From contig JAKQGT010000215.1 in the NCBI GenBank assembly GCA_029556005.1, forward strand, positions 1-5,739: 5,739 nucleotides of DNA, in the 5' to 3' direction. This document shows positions 1 to 5,739 of the stretch, in pieces (within the stretch, counting starts at the first letter, position 1; every line of letters starts with the position of its first letter). The notes beneath the pieces were generated by a model. It made no database searches. It was not told where the DNA came from and saw only the letters and a list, made by a program, of their open reading frames with translations. This DNA is from Chlamydiota bacterium. Its GTDB lineage: Bacteria; Chlamydiota; Chlamydiia; Chlamydiales; Simkaniaceae. The position numbers and the translations under genes are program-made.

Positions 1-1024
1 CATAAGCTCCATCGATGAGTTTACGCACATTATTAATTGCTTCTGGCTCAACGCGCACAGAATCGGTACGCATATAGGTGATTAATCCCTCTGTCCCTTC
101 CGATCCGAGGTCAACCCCTTCATAGAGGCTTTGAGCAATTCCCATCGTACGGGATGCCGCAAAACCATAGTGTCGGCTCGCCTCTTGTTGCAAAGTGGAA
201 GTGATAAAGGGAGGAACGGGGTGGCGCTTCTTTTCTTTCTTTTCGACGTGGGAGACCTTGAATGTGGCATGATTCAGAGCGGTCACGAGCTTTTTGGCTT
301 CGATTTCGTTGGGAATAAGGGCGACATCTTTTCCTTTGATGGCCTCTTTTTCTACCTTTTTTCCATCAATAGAGTATAAGGCTGCTATGAAAGAGCGTTC
401 TTTAGGGTTTTGCTGAAGAGTTGCAGAAATATTCCAATATTCAACGGGATCAAAGGCCTCAATCTCTTTTTCTCGATCGACAACTAACTTTAAAGCAACG
501 GACTGCACACGCCCTGCAGAAAGATTTCCCCCCGATCCACTCCGTTTAATCCGTCTTTGGAGCAGCGGGGAGATTTTATACCCCACCATACGATCGAGTA
601 AGCGACGCGCTTGTTGGGCGTTCACCAAAGAGATATCGATTTTTCGGGGATGTTTGAGGGCTTCACTTACAGCATCTTTAGTAATCGCATTGAACGTCAC
701 ACGCTGGACAGTAGGGCCTTTAGGCAAAATATGTGCAATATGCCATGCAATCGCTTCCCCTTCACGGTCAGGGTCGGGAGAGAGATAAACGGTATCGCAC
801 TCTTTTGCTGTCTTCTTCAGTTTGTCAATCACATCCTTTTTATCTGGGAGATTTTCGTACTGAGGCTCAAAATCATTTTCCAGATCAATTCCAAAGCCCC
901 GCGTAGGCAAATCGCGGATGTGACCTACCGAAGACTCCACATGGTAAGCATTACCCAAAAATTTTTTGAGAGTCTTTACCTTAGTCGGAGACTCAACGAT
1001 GATTAAGGTTTTTCCTTTTCCCAT
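1..1024 (-). CDS. topA: DNA topoisomerase I, N-terminal part (3' end of gene outside window)
   Basis: Type IA topoisomerase that relaxes negatively supercoiled DNA in the cytoplasm by passing a strand through a transient single-strand break. Translating the minus strand from ATG at 1024-1022 gives 341 uninterrupted codons. Visible motifs: the TOPRIM opening LIIVESPTK with the acidic Glu11; the TOPRIM triad PDPDREGEA (Asp84, Asp86, Glu88); NAQQARRLLDR (135-145); SAGRVQSVALK (169-179); and the active-site block GLITYMRTDS with the nucleophilic tyrosine at residue 317 (codon at 76-74), close to Tyr319 of E. coli TopA. The C-terminal portion, including any zinc fingers or chlamydial SWIB-like tail, lies beyond position 1. 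The start is well placed because the usual family opening follows within a few residues; only a weak purine-rich GAAG precedes it. It is transcribed divergently from the glycosyltransferase operon. The wording of residues 52-66 and 111-200 resembles chlamydial TopA as recalled, which is the main basis for the taxonomic guess. Confidence 0.97.
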   Translation of the reverse strand, partial: MGKGKTLIIVESPTKVKTLKKFLGNAYHVESSVGHIRDLPTRGFGIDLENDFEPQYENLPDKKDVIDKLKKTAKECDTVYLSPDPDREGEAIAWHIAHILPKGPTVQRVTFNAITKDAVSEALKHPRKIDISLVNAQQARRLLDRMVGYKISPLLQRRIKRSGSGGNLSAGRVQSVALKLVVDREKEIEAFDPVEYWNISATLQQNPKERSFIAALYSIDGKKVEKEAIKGKDVALIPNEIEAKKLVTALNHATFKVSHVEKKEKKRHPVPPFITSTLQQEASRHYGFAASRTMGIAQSLYEGVDLGSEGTEGLITYMRTDSVRVEPEAINNVRKLIDGAY

Positions 1025-1064
1025 ATCTTCAGTAAAATAAATAATAAGCTTTTCAGGCTACTTA

Positions 1065-1091
1065 ATTTTATTCATTATTTTCAAGCTTCAA
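1065..1091 (-). promoter_or_regulatory. Possible topA promoter
   Basis: On the minus strand, TTGAAG (1091-1086) is followed after 15 bases by TAAAAT (1070-1065), which matches the sigma-70 type -10 consensus at five of six positions. Transcription would begin near 1058, giving a leader of about 35 bases before the topA ATG. The spacer is shorter than the ideal 17 and the whole gap is AT-rich, so chance matches are easy. Confidence 0.3.
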
Positions 1092-1097
1092 TCATTT

Positions 1098-1126
1098 TTG
1101 ATAGTCCCAAGGAAGGAATTTCTTAT
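1098..1126 (+). promoter_or_regulatory. Possible promoter of the glycosyltransferase operon
   Basis: TTGATA (1098-1103, five of six to the -35 consensus) is followed after 17 bases by TCTTAT (1121-1126, four of six to the -10 consensus). Transcription would start near 1133, about 60 bases before the first ATG. A weaker alternative is TTGAAT at 1126-1131 with TAAGTT at 1149-1154. This is the only sizeable non-coding gap upstream of the plus-strand genes, so the operon promoter is expected here, but the exact hexamers are a guess. Confidence 0.35.
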
Positions 1127-1180
1127 TGAATCAGAAAACGAAATCGAATAAGTTACCATCCTTAAAAAAGATTTTTTATC

Positions 1181-1186
1181 AAGGAG
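1181..1186 (+). promoter_or_regulatory. Ribosome binding site that decides the start of the first operon gene
   Basis: AAGGAG is a strong Shine-Dalgarno match. It lies six bases before ATG at 1193 but only three before the in-frame GTG at 1190, so the ATG is the better start and the protein has 542 rather than 543 residues. Confidence 0.75.
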
Positions 1187-1192
1187 CGCGTG

Positions 1193-2821
1193 ATGAAGCG
1201 GTTTTTCCTTATTTTAGTTCTCATTGCTATCGGGTTTACCCTAGGTTTTTCATACCGAGAAATTAAAGTCAAAGTTTTAGCAAACAAGATGGCAGTAGGG
1301 TCTCTGAAACCGATCTATGCCACCCATCCCATCCTGAAAAAAGCCCCCTTTGTCGTTGTGATTCACGCCTATAATAATGCCTCTACCTGTGAGCAAACAT
1401 TGGTTTCTGTTTTAAACCAAAATTATGATCCTTTCCGTCTCATCTATATCGATGGAGGCTCCACAGATGGAAGCTACGAAAAAGTGGAAAATGTCTTAAG
1501 TCGCCATCCCTTTAGAGATCACACCCTCCTGCGCCCCAATAAAGATCAAAATGTTTTAGAAGTGTTTTATCGAGCGCTGCATGCGTGTCAAAGCCATGAA
1601 ATCGCCCTCCTTTTAGAAGGAAAAGAATTTTTAGCTCATGAAAATGTCTTAAATGAACTCAACCACCTCTATGCTAATCCCGATGTTTGGGTTACAGAAG
1701 CCTCTGCACTCGATTACCCTACCTATGAGAAGCGAAAAAATCATTCTACATTGCGGACTTTTTATGTGGGACTTTTCCAAAAGATCAAGCTTCAAGAGTT
1801 TGTGCAAGAGGGGAGATTCCTTACAGAAAGTAAAGAAAAAATCATCCACGCACCCCTCAAAGGACTTGCTAGAGAACATGCTTTTTTCACCCCCAACCTA
1901 TTTTATTTAAGTGGAGCTAAGCTCCTCTCTCCCCCTGAGGAAGTGAAGGCACTCATGGCCTATGCCCCCCACAGAGATCTCCCTGGACACAATTTTATTA
2001 GGGATGATGAACATGTAGACATTGTTGTATTTTCCTATAATCGCCCCCTTCAGCTTTATGCTTTTTTAGAGTCTGCAAATACCTATATTAAAAACCTTCA
2101 CCGCCTCTATGTCATCTACCGCGCGGAGAATGAATCCTATGATGAAGGGTATGAGCAGGTGAAAAAAGATTTTCCTCAAGTCACTTACATCAAACAATCC
2201 TTTGAAGCTCCCTATGAGGATTTTTCTCCCCTTGTCCAAAAAGCTGTTTTTGATAGGCAAGTATCCACAGCCCGCTATGTCGCCTTTGCACTCGATGATA
2301 ATATCGTTCGAGACACCATCGATATGAAAGAGGCTGTCCAATTGATGAAACAGACAGGGGCCTATGGATTCTATTTTCGTTTAGGGAATCATCTCGACTT
2401 CCCTCCACAACATACGATTCCCCTTCAGGAGGGGATCTTTGCTTGGCAATTTTCTACAGGAAAGGGGGCGTGGGCCTGCCCCAATTCAGTGAATATGACC
2501 CTGTTTAGGAAAGAAGAGATTTATCCCTATTTTCTCTGCATGAAGTTTCATAACCCGAATATTTTGCAAGCGCTGTGGAATGAGCATGCAGATTTATCCC
2601 AAATAGGGTTATACTACGAGCGCTCAAAAGTTGTGAACCTTCCCCTGAATATTGTGAGTGCCAATGAGTGGATCAATGAGAAGAAGACAAATATTTCAAC
2701 CAAAGATCTCCTGACAGCCTTTCAACAAGGGTTAAAAATGGATATAGTCCCCCTAAAGGGATTAGAAAATAGTGAGATTGAAATCAATTATGAACCCCAA
2801 TTTATCAAAAGGGAAAAATGA
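1193..2821 (+). CDS. Membrane-anchored tandem glycosyltransferase (GT2-like half plus second GT-A-like half)
   Basis: Predicted sugar transferase of 542 residues, about twice the size of a single GT2 catalytic domain. Residues 3-19 form one N-terminal hydrophobic segment after MKR, without an obvious cleavage site, so it is probably a membrane anchor. The first half is clearly GT2-like: VVVIHAYNNAS (54-64), TLVSVLNQNY (69-78) and the nucleotide-binding IDGGSTDGS (86-94). Where a GT2 enzyme normally carries its DXD/DDD metal motif, this protein reads LLLEGKEFL (139-147), so metal binding in this half is doubtful. A second fold-like unit starts at DIVVFSYNRPLQLYAFLES (276-294) and carries FALDDNIV (365-372), whose Asp368-Asp369 could serve as its metal motif; this half ends with a GKGAW...SVNMTLFRK stretch that I cannot assign to a named family. 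The gene leads the operon after a strong AAGGAG site, and its TGA overlaps a possible 20-codon ORF. Donor and acceptor are unknown. Confidence is high for a glycosyltransferase-type first half and moderate for the second. Confidence 0.82.
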   Translation: MKRFFLILVLIAIGFTLGFSYREIKVKVLANKMAVGSLKPIYATHPILKKAPFVVVIHAYNNASTCEQTLVSVLNQNYDPFRLIYIDGGSTDGSYEKVENVLSRHPFRDHTLLRPNKDQNVLEVFYRALHACQSHEIALLLEGKEFLAHENVLNELNHLYANPDVWVTEASALDYPTYEKRKNHSTLRTFYVGLFQKIKLQEFVQEGRFLTESKEKIIHAPLKGLAREHAFFTPNLFYLSGAKLLSPPEEVKALMAYAPHRDLPGHNFIRDDEHVDIVVFSYNRPLQLYAFLESANTYIKNLHRLYVIYRAENESYDEGYEQVKKDFPQVTYIKQSFEAPYEDFSPLVQKAVFDRQVSTARYVAFALDDNIVRDTIDMKEAVQLMKQTGAYGFYFRLGNHLDFPPQHTIPLQEGIFAWQFSTGKGAWACPNSVNMTLFRKEEIYPYFLCMKFHNPNILQALWNEHADLSQIGLYYERSKVVNLPLNIVSANEWINEKKTNISTKDLLTAFQQGLKMDIVPLKGLENSEIEINYEPQFIKREK

Positions 2822-2880
2822 ACCTATTCAGGCATTACCCAAGGACCCCGCAATTTTTAAAACAGGGTAGGTTTTTATGA
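2818..2880 (+). CDS. Possible 20-codon leader or coupling mini-ORF
   Basis: The space between the first glycosyltransferase and the first GT32 gene contains an ORF encoding MNLFRHYPRTPQFLKQGRFL. Its ATG overlaps the upstream stop (ATGA at 2818-2821), and its own TGA overlaps the downstream start (ATGA at 2877-2880), so it joins the two genes without a break. A purine-rich AAAAGGG (2807-2813) lies four bases upstream and could act as a ribosome binding site. The peptide is basic, has no recognisable domain, and may matter only because ribosomes cross the gap. It could also be a chance ORF, or the tail added to the upstream protein by a -1 frameshift near GAAAAATGA; no good slippery heptamer is present in the right phase. 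Confidence 0.35.
   Translation: MNLFRHYPRTPQFLKQGRFL
2820..2874 (+). promoter_or_regulatory. Possible RNA hairpin hiding the ribosome binding site of the first GT32 gene
   Basis: Bases 2820-2829 (GAACCUAUUC) can pair with 2865-2874 (GGGUAGGUUU) in an unbroken ten-pair helix, seven Watson-Crick and three G-U, around a 35-base loop. The 3' arm covers nearly all of AGGGTAGG (2864-2871), the only Shine-Dalgarno candidate for ATG 2877. TACCC (2836-2840) can alternatively pair with GGGTA (2865-2869). The loop is large and stability was not computed, so this is a hypothesis. Confidence 0.3.
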
Positions 2881-3986
2881 AAAAAGAAATCCTTATCCTC
2901 CTATTTGTTTGCCCCCTCGTTTTTTTCTACGTATTCTCTCAGAATATGAAGAGCAACAACAACAAAAGAGAGCAAAGTTCTCATTTGACCCTGGAAGATT
3001 CTTTTGAAAAACTAGAAGGAAGTGATACAAGCAATTGGAACTACATCCAAACAAAGCGTGATTATCGAGATCTTGAATGTTTTAAAACTCTCTACAAAAA
3101 AAATTACAAACATCAGTTTAATTCTAACCCTAGTTTTAAAATTCCCAAAATCATCCATCTGATCTGGATTGGACCTAAGCCTTTTCCCTCTGGATCGGTT
3201 GAAAACATCCGTACATGGATGGCCCATCATCCAGACTGGACATTCAACTTTTGGACAGATCGAAAACGTTTGCCCCCCTGTAATGGGATGCAAGTGAAGC
3301 AATTAAAAGATTTTCACTTTGAATTTCTGCAGGATAAATTTAAAGAATCCAAAAACTGGGGAGAAAAAGCTGATATCTGGCGTTATGAGATCCTCTATCA
3401 ACAAGGGGGACTTTATATCGATCATGATGCGGCTTGTGTCCGCCCTTTCCACGGCCTCCATACGGGTTATGATTTTTATGCAGGACTCGAAATGCCTCAT
3501 GAGGAAATTGATTCCCTAGCCCTCACCGCAGGGATTGGTGTCATTGGAGCAAAACCTCGCCACCCTGCTTTGCAGGAAACGATACGCCTAGTCTTACAAA
3601 GGTGGGATGCCGTAACAGAAAAATTTTCCGCATCTGATCCTCTTGTGCAAGCGCGACGTGTGACCCACCGGACACTGATTGCTTTCACCCATGCCTTTGA
3701 AAAAGGGCTCAATCAACCCGGAAATACCGATATTATTTTCCCAGCCTGCTACTTTTATCCTAAGGGGAACCTCCCCGGTTTTTATTCCGAGCATCTCTAT
3801 GGGACGACCTGGAACAATTTAAATGAAACCCCCAACGAGCAGTTTTTTCAAAAAATGTTGCGCCATCTCCGTAACCGAGATGCCAAGATCATCCATGTAG
3901 AATTAATGAGTCTATTTGCATTGATCGGGTGCTTTAGCTTATACTTTCTCATTAACAGAGAGATTAAAAGGAAGAAGACACAATGA
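2877..3986 (+). CDS. GT32-type glycosyltransferase with DXD motif, first paralogue, hydrophobic at both ends
   Basis: Predicted transferase of 369 residues of the 'glycosyltransferase sugar-binding region containing DXD' type (GT32, Och1/toxin-like fold). Order of elements: N-terminal hydrophobic segment (about 5-21); a linker; IPKIIHLIWIGP (89-100); HHPDWTFNFWTD (117-128); the hallmark KADIWRYEILYQQGGLYIDHD (164-184), whose Asp182-His-Asp184 is the metal/nucleotide-sugar motif; GNTDIIFPA (282-290); a family-type C-terminal EHLYGTTW with Trp312; and a second hydrophobic segment (about 343-359) followed by a basic tail REIKRKK. Such enzymes transfer a sugar from a nucleotide donor; donor and acceptor are unknown here. 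The likely ribosome binding site AGGGTAGG is moderate and may be paired in a hairpin. The stop overlaps the start of the next gene, its close paralogue, by ATGA. A host-directed effector role is possible but not shown. Confidence 0.9.
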   Translation: MKKEILILLFVCPLVFFYVFSQNMKSNNNKREQSSHLTLEDSFEKLEGSDTSNWNYIQTKRDYRDLECFKTLYKKNYKHQFNSNPSFKIPKIIHLIWIGPKPFPSGSVENIRTWMAHHPDWTFNFWTDRKRLPPCNGMQVKQLKDFHFEFLQDKFKESKNWGEKADIWRYEILYQQGGLYIDHDAACVRPFHGLHTGYDFYAGLEMPHEEIDSLALTAGIGVIGAKPRHPALQETIRLVLQRWDAVTEKFSASDPLVQARRVTHRTLIAFTHAFEKGLNQPGNTDIIFPACYFYPKGNLPGFYSEHLYGTTWNNLNETPNEQFFQKMLRHLRNRDAKIIHVELMSLFALIGCFSLYFLINREIKRKKTQ

Positions 3987-5065
3987 AAGCTCCTTTAAGT
4001 TTGGGTTTAAAAATCCTCTTCATCATTCCCCTCATCATTTTAATGACTGCGTGTGAAAAGAAAAGCCACGTGAAACAGTCCGATGATTTCAATACCTTGA
4101 TGGGGTCGAATAAAAGTGTGTGGAAATTTATCGAGACCCATGAAGACTTTAAAAACATTCATCGCTTTAAAGACATTTACACCAAAAACAAAGACCTGCA
4201 GTTTCTCAAGCAAGAAGAGGTGAGAATTCCTAAAGTCATTCACTTTATTTGGTTAGGACCCAACCCTTTCCCAAAAGAATCGCTTGAAAATGTCCGCTCA
4301 TGGGTTGAGCACCACCCCAACTGGACCTTTAAATTCTGGACAGATCGCCGCCGAGCCCTTCCCCACCCTTCCATGGAGATGCATCTTGTAACAGATTTTA
4401 AATTTACCAAACTGAAAGATTGCTTTCAGCAGTCCGATAATTATGCAGAAAAATCAGACCTCCTTCGGTATGAAATCTTAAATCAAGAGGGAGGGCTTTA
4501 CGTTGACCATGATGTACGGTGCTTCAAGGCTTTTTCCCCTTTTCACTACAACTTTGATCTCTATTGTGGTTTAGAACCCCCCCATAAACCTATTCTCAGT
4601 AGCTCGATCTCGGTTAATAATAACATCATTGGTGTAAAACCTGGACATCCTGTGATGCAAAAAGCGATCGACCGAGTTAAAGAGAGATGGGATGAGGTGG
4701 GGATGGCTTATCCCGGAGATGATAAAGAGTCGATTATCTACCGCGTAGCTCAGCGCTCTTTTATTGCCTTTGAAGATGCCGTGAAAAGTGGAGCCGATCA
4801 AGAGGGAAATACAGATATCATTTTCCCTGCTGCCTATTTTAACCGGATTGATGATGACTTTGCCCTTTTTGCACATCACTACTACGCTTCGACATGGTTT
4901 GAAGACGAAACCAAGTTTGAACGGAATGTGAGACGCCGCCTGATTTCTATCTCTCGTAAAAATAATCAAATTCTCCTTTTTAATGCTGTCATCTTATCGG
5001 CCAATTTGGTGTTGTGCGCCTGTCTCATCGTCCAATACCGGTCGATCCGCAAATTGAAAAAATGA
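3983..5065 (+). CDS. GT32-type glycosyltransferase with DXD motif, second paralogue, possible lipoprotein signal
   Basis: Tandem paralogue (360 residues) of the preceding gene. Residues 81-177 align without gaps to 88-184 of that protein, with 55 of 97 identities counted by hand. Elements: hydrophobic N-terminus (about 9-23); IPKVIHFIWLGP (82-93); HHPNWTFKFWTD (110-121); KSDLLRYEILNQEGGLYVDHD (157-177) with the DXD at Asp175-His-Asp177; GNTDIIFPA (275-283); HHYYASTW ending at Trp305; then a C-terminal hydrophobic segment (about 330-350) and a basic tail RSIRKLKK. Unlike its sister, the N-terminus ends in LMTAC with Cys24, fitting a lipobox, so it could be a lipoprotein rather than simply membrane-anchored. 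The ATG overlaps the upstream stop (ATGA); an AAAGGAAG stretch (3967-3974) lies eight bases before it. The stop overlaps the next gene in the same way. Divergence outside the motifs suggests different acceptor or donor use. The sugar and target are unknown. Confidence 0.9.
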   Translation: MKAPLSLGLKILFIIPLIILMTACEKKSHVKQSDDFNTLMGSNKSVWKFIETHEDFKNIHRFKDIYTKNKDLQFLKQEEVRIPKVIHFIWLGPNPFPKESLENVRSWVEHHPNWTFKFWTDRRRALPHPSMEMHLVTDFKFTKLKDCFQQSDNYAEKSDLLRYEILNQEGGLYVDHDVRCFKAFSPFHYNFDLYCGLEPPHKPILSSSISVNNNIIGVKPGHPVMQKAIDRVKERWDEVGMAYPGDDKESIIYRVAQRSFIAFEDAVKSGADQEGNTDIIFPAAYFNRIDDDFALFAHHYYASTWFEDETKFERNVRRRLISISRKNNQILLFNAVILSANLVLCACLIVQYRSIRKLKK

Positions 5066-5739
5066 TAGGGTTAGAGGCGCTGAAGGCTTTGGGGGAAGAG
5101 GGGTTCATTCCTGGTCCTAATGAGACAGAAGAGGCCTTTGTCAAACGGCTTGACATCTTGAAAACCCACTCTCAGCAGCTATTACAAGATCAAAAATATG
5201 GACCCCTAATCGCTGATTTCAATAGACTCCGCGCCCATCTCCACTGGATTCCTCTACACTATTCCAATCACCGTCTCCTTCCTTGGCAAGGGGGAGCTTC
5301 CTGGACTTTTACCACACCTGAAGGGGCTTCTTTTCCTATCGTTCAACTCCGCAAAGGGTTTAAAAAAGGGCATTTTCTTTTTTATACTCAAGAGGAAGTC
5401 CTTCAGCATGAAGCCGTGCATGCTCTAAGAGTTGCCTTTCAGGAACCCCGTTTTGAAGAAATCCTAGCCTACTGGAACGCTCCCCAAAAATGGCGCCGCT
5501 TCTTAGGCCCCCTTTATCGCAAACCCAGCCAAGTGTTATTCTTTATCTCACTGATTTTTATTTCACTGGCTATGCAAGTCGCAGCGCTTTTCTTCTGGAA
5601 TACCCCCTTTCTCCTTTTACTCAAAGGGGTCCCCTTTCTCCCCCTGGCTGATTGCTTTATTCGCTGTGTTCTTCTCCTAAAAGACCAGCGGATTTTGAAG
5701 AAAACCTTCCAAACCCTCCAAAATCTTTTTCCTAAGCAA
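5062..5739 (+). CDS. Unrecognised membrane protein with HExxH motif (3' end outside window)
   Basis: An open frame of 226 codons runs to the window edge with no stop. I do not recognise the family. The N-terminal 100 residues look soluble, with no signal peptide. QHEAVHAL (115-122) fits the extended zinc-metallopeptidase pattern abXHEbbHbc (Val113, Leu114, Gln115, His116-Glu117-Ala-Val-His120, Ala121, Leu122), which would make His116 and His120 metal ligands and Glu117 the catalytic base. Glu128, Glu132 and Glu133 lie a short way downstream, but a third ligand cannot be assigned. Two hydrophobic segments follow (about 157-179 and 182-206), so the motif domain would sit next to the membrane. 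The start is set by an ATGA overlap with the upstream GT32 gene; no good ribosome binding site precedes it, so translation probably depends on ribosomes finishing that gene. The motif could be coincidental; the coding call itself is strong. Confidence 0.85.
   Translation, partial: MIGLEALKALGEEGFIPGPNETEEAFVKRLDILKTHSQQLLQDQKYGPLIADFNRLRAHLHWIPLHYSNHRLLPWQGGASWTFTTPEGASFPIVQLRKGFKKGHFLFYTQEEVLQHEAVHALRVAFQEPRFEEILAYWNAPQKWRRFLGPLYRKPSQVLFFISLIFISLAMQVAALFFWNTPFLLLLKGVPFLPLADCFIRCVLLLKDQRILKKTFQTLQNLFPKQ

Noticed and set aside
611..1006. 131-codon plus-strand ORF
   Set aside because: It lies entirely antisense to topA, whose protein sequence is unmistakable; its translation shows no recognisable motif.
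1114..1125. Imperfect palindrome AAGGAATTTCTT as an operator
   Set aside because: Ten of twelve positions are symmetric, but it is a single short AT-rich site with no second copy and no regulator gene nearby.
1163..1178. A/T dyad (T-A6-GA-T6-A) upstream of the first operon gene
   Set aside because: It gives a six-pair A-U stem with a four-base loop, too weak for a terminator or a stable regulatory hairpin, and expected by chance in AT-rich spacer.
1190..1192. GTG as the start of the first operon gene
   Set aside because: It is only three bases from AAGGAG, while ATG at 1193 has a normal six-base spacing.
2807..2821. Programmed -1 frameshift at the end of the first operon gene
   Set aside because: In the reading frame the bases are AGG GAA AAA TGA, which do not form an XXXYYYZ heptamer in the correct phase; re-initiation at ATGA is simpler.
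2820..2876. Intrinsic terminator between the first glycosyltransferase and the first GT32 gene
   Set aside because: The helix has a 35-base loop and three G-U pairs, and the T run lies partly in the stem and ends at the next ATG. The ATGA links argue for read-through.
4571..4969. 132-codon minus-strand ORF
   Set aside because: It is antisense to the conserved C-terminal half of the second GT32 gene, with no motif or ribosome binding site of note. Shorter opposite-strand ORFs in the operon genes were rejected for the same reason.

Overview
The window looks like part of the chromosome of a member of the Chlamydiota, probably one of the environmental (amoeba- or protist-associated) lineages. 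I infer this mainly from the wording of the partial DNA topoisomerase I, which resembles chlamydial TopA as I remember it, and from the neighbouring membrane-anchored glycosyltransferases. No database search was possible, so the phylum is moderately confident and anything finer is not supported.

Layout: positions 1-1024 hold the first 341 codons of topA on the minus strand, including the TOPRIM acidic residues and the catalytic tyrosine. A 168-base AT-rich gap (1025-1192) separates topA from a divergent plus-strand operon and carries a plausible, weak promoter for each direction. The operon contains: (1) a 542-residue N-terminally anchored protein with two successive GT-A-like glycosyltransferase halves (1193-2821); (2) a possible 20-codon mini-ORF (2818-2880); (3) and (4) two paralogous GT32-type (DXD, 'Gly_transf_sug') glycosyltransferases, each with a hydrophobic segment at both ends (2877-3986 and 3983-5065); and (5) the first 226 codons of an unrecognised membrane protein with a zinc-peptidase-like HExxH motif (5062-5739, running off the window).

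Every plus-strand junction, if the mini-ORF is counted, is an ATGA stop/start overlap (2818-2821, 2877-2880, 3983-3986, 5062-5065). This implies one mRNA with translational coupling. The region around the start of the first GT32 gene can also fold so that its ribosome binding site is paired with the 5' end of the mini-ORF, giving a possible coupling switch.

As a unit the operon suggests a membrane-associated glycosylation pathway: one GT2-like tandem enzyme and two duplicated GT32 enzymes acting on a shared acceptor, with a membrane protein of possible protease type made alongside. The acceptor, the donor sugar and the side of the membrane on which these enzymes act cannot be read from the sequence. 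No tRNA, rRNA, CRISPR array, insertion sequence or convincing intrinsic terminator was seen.
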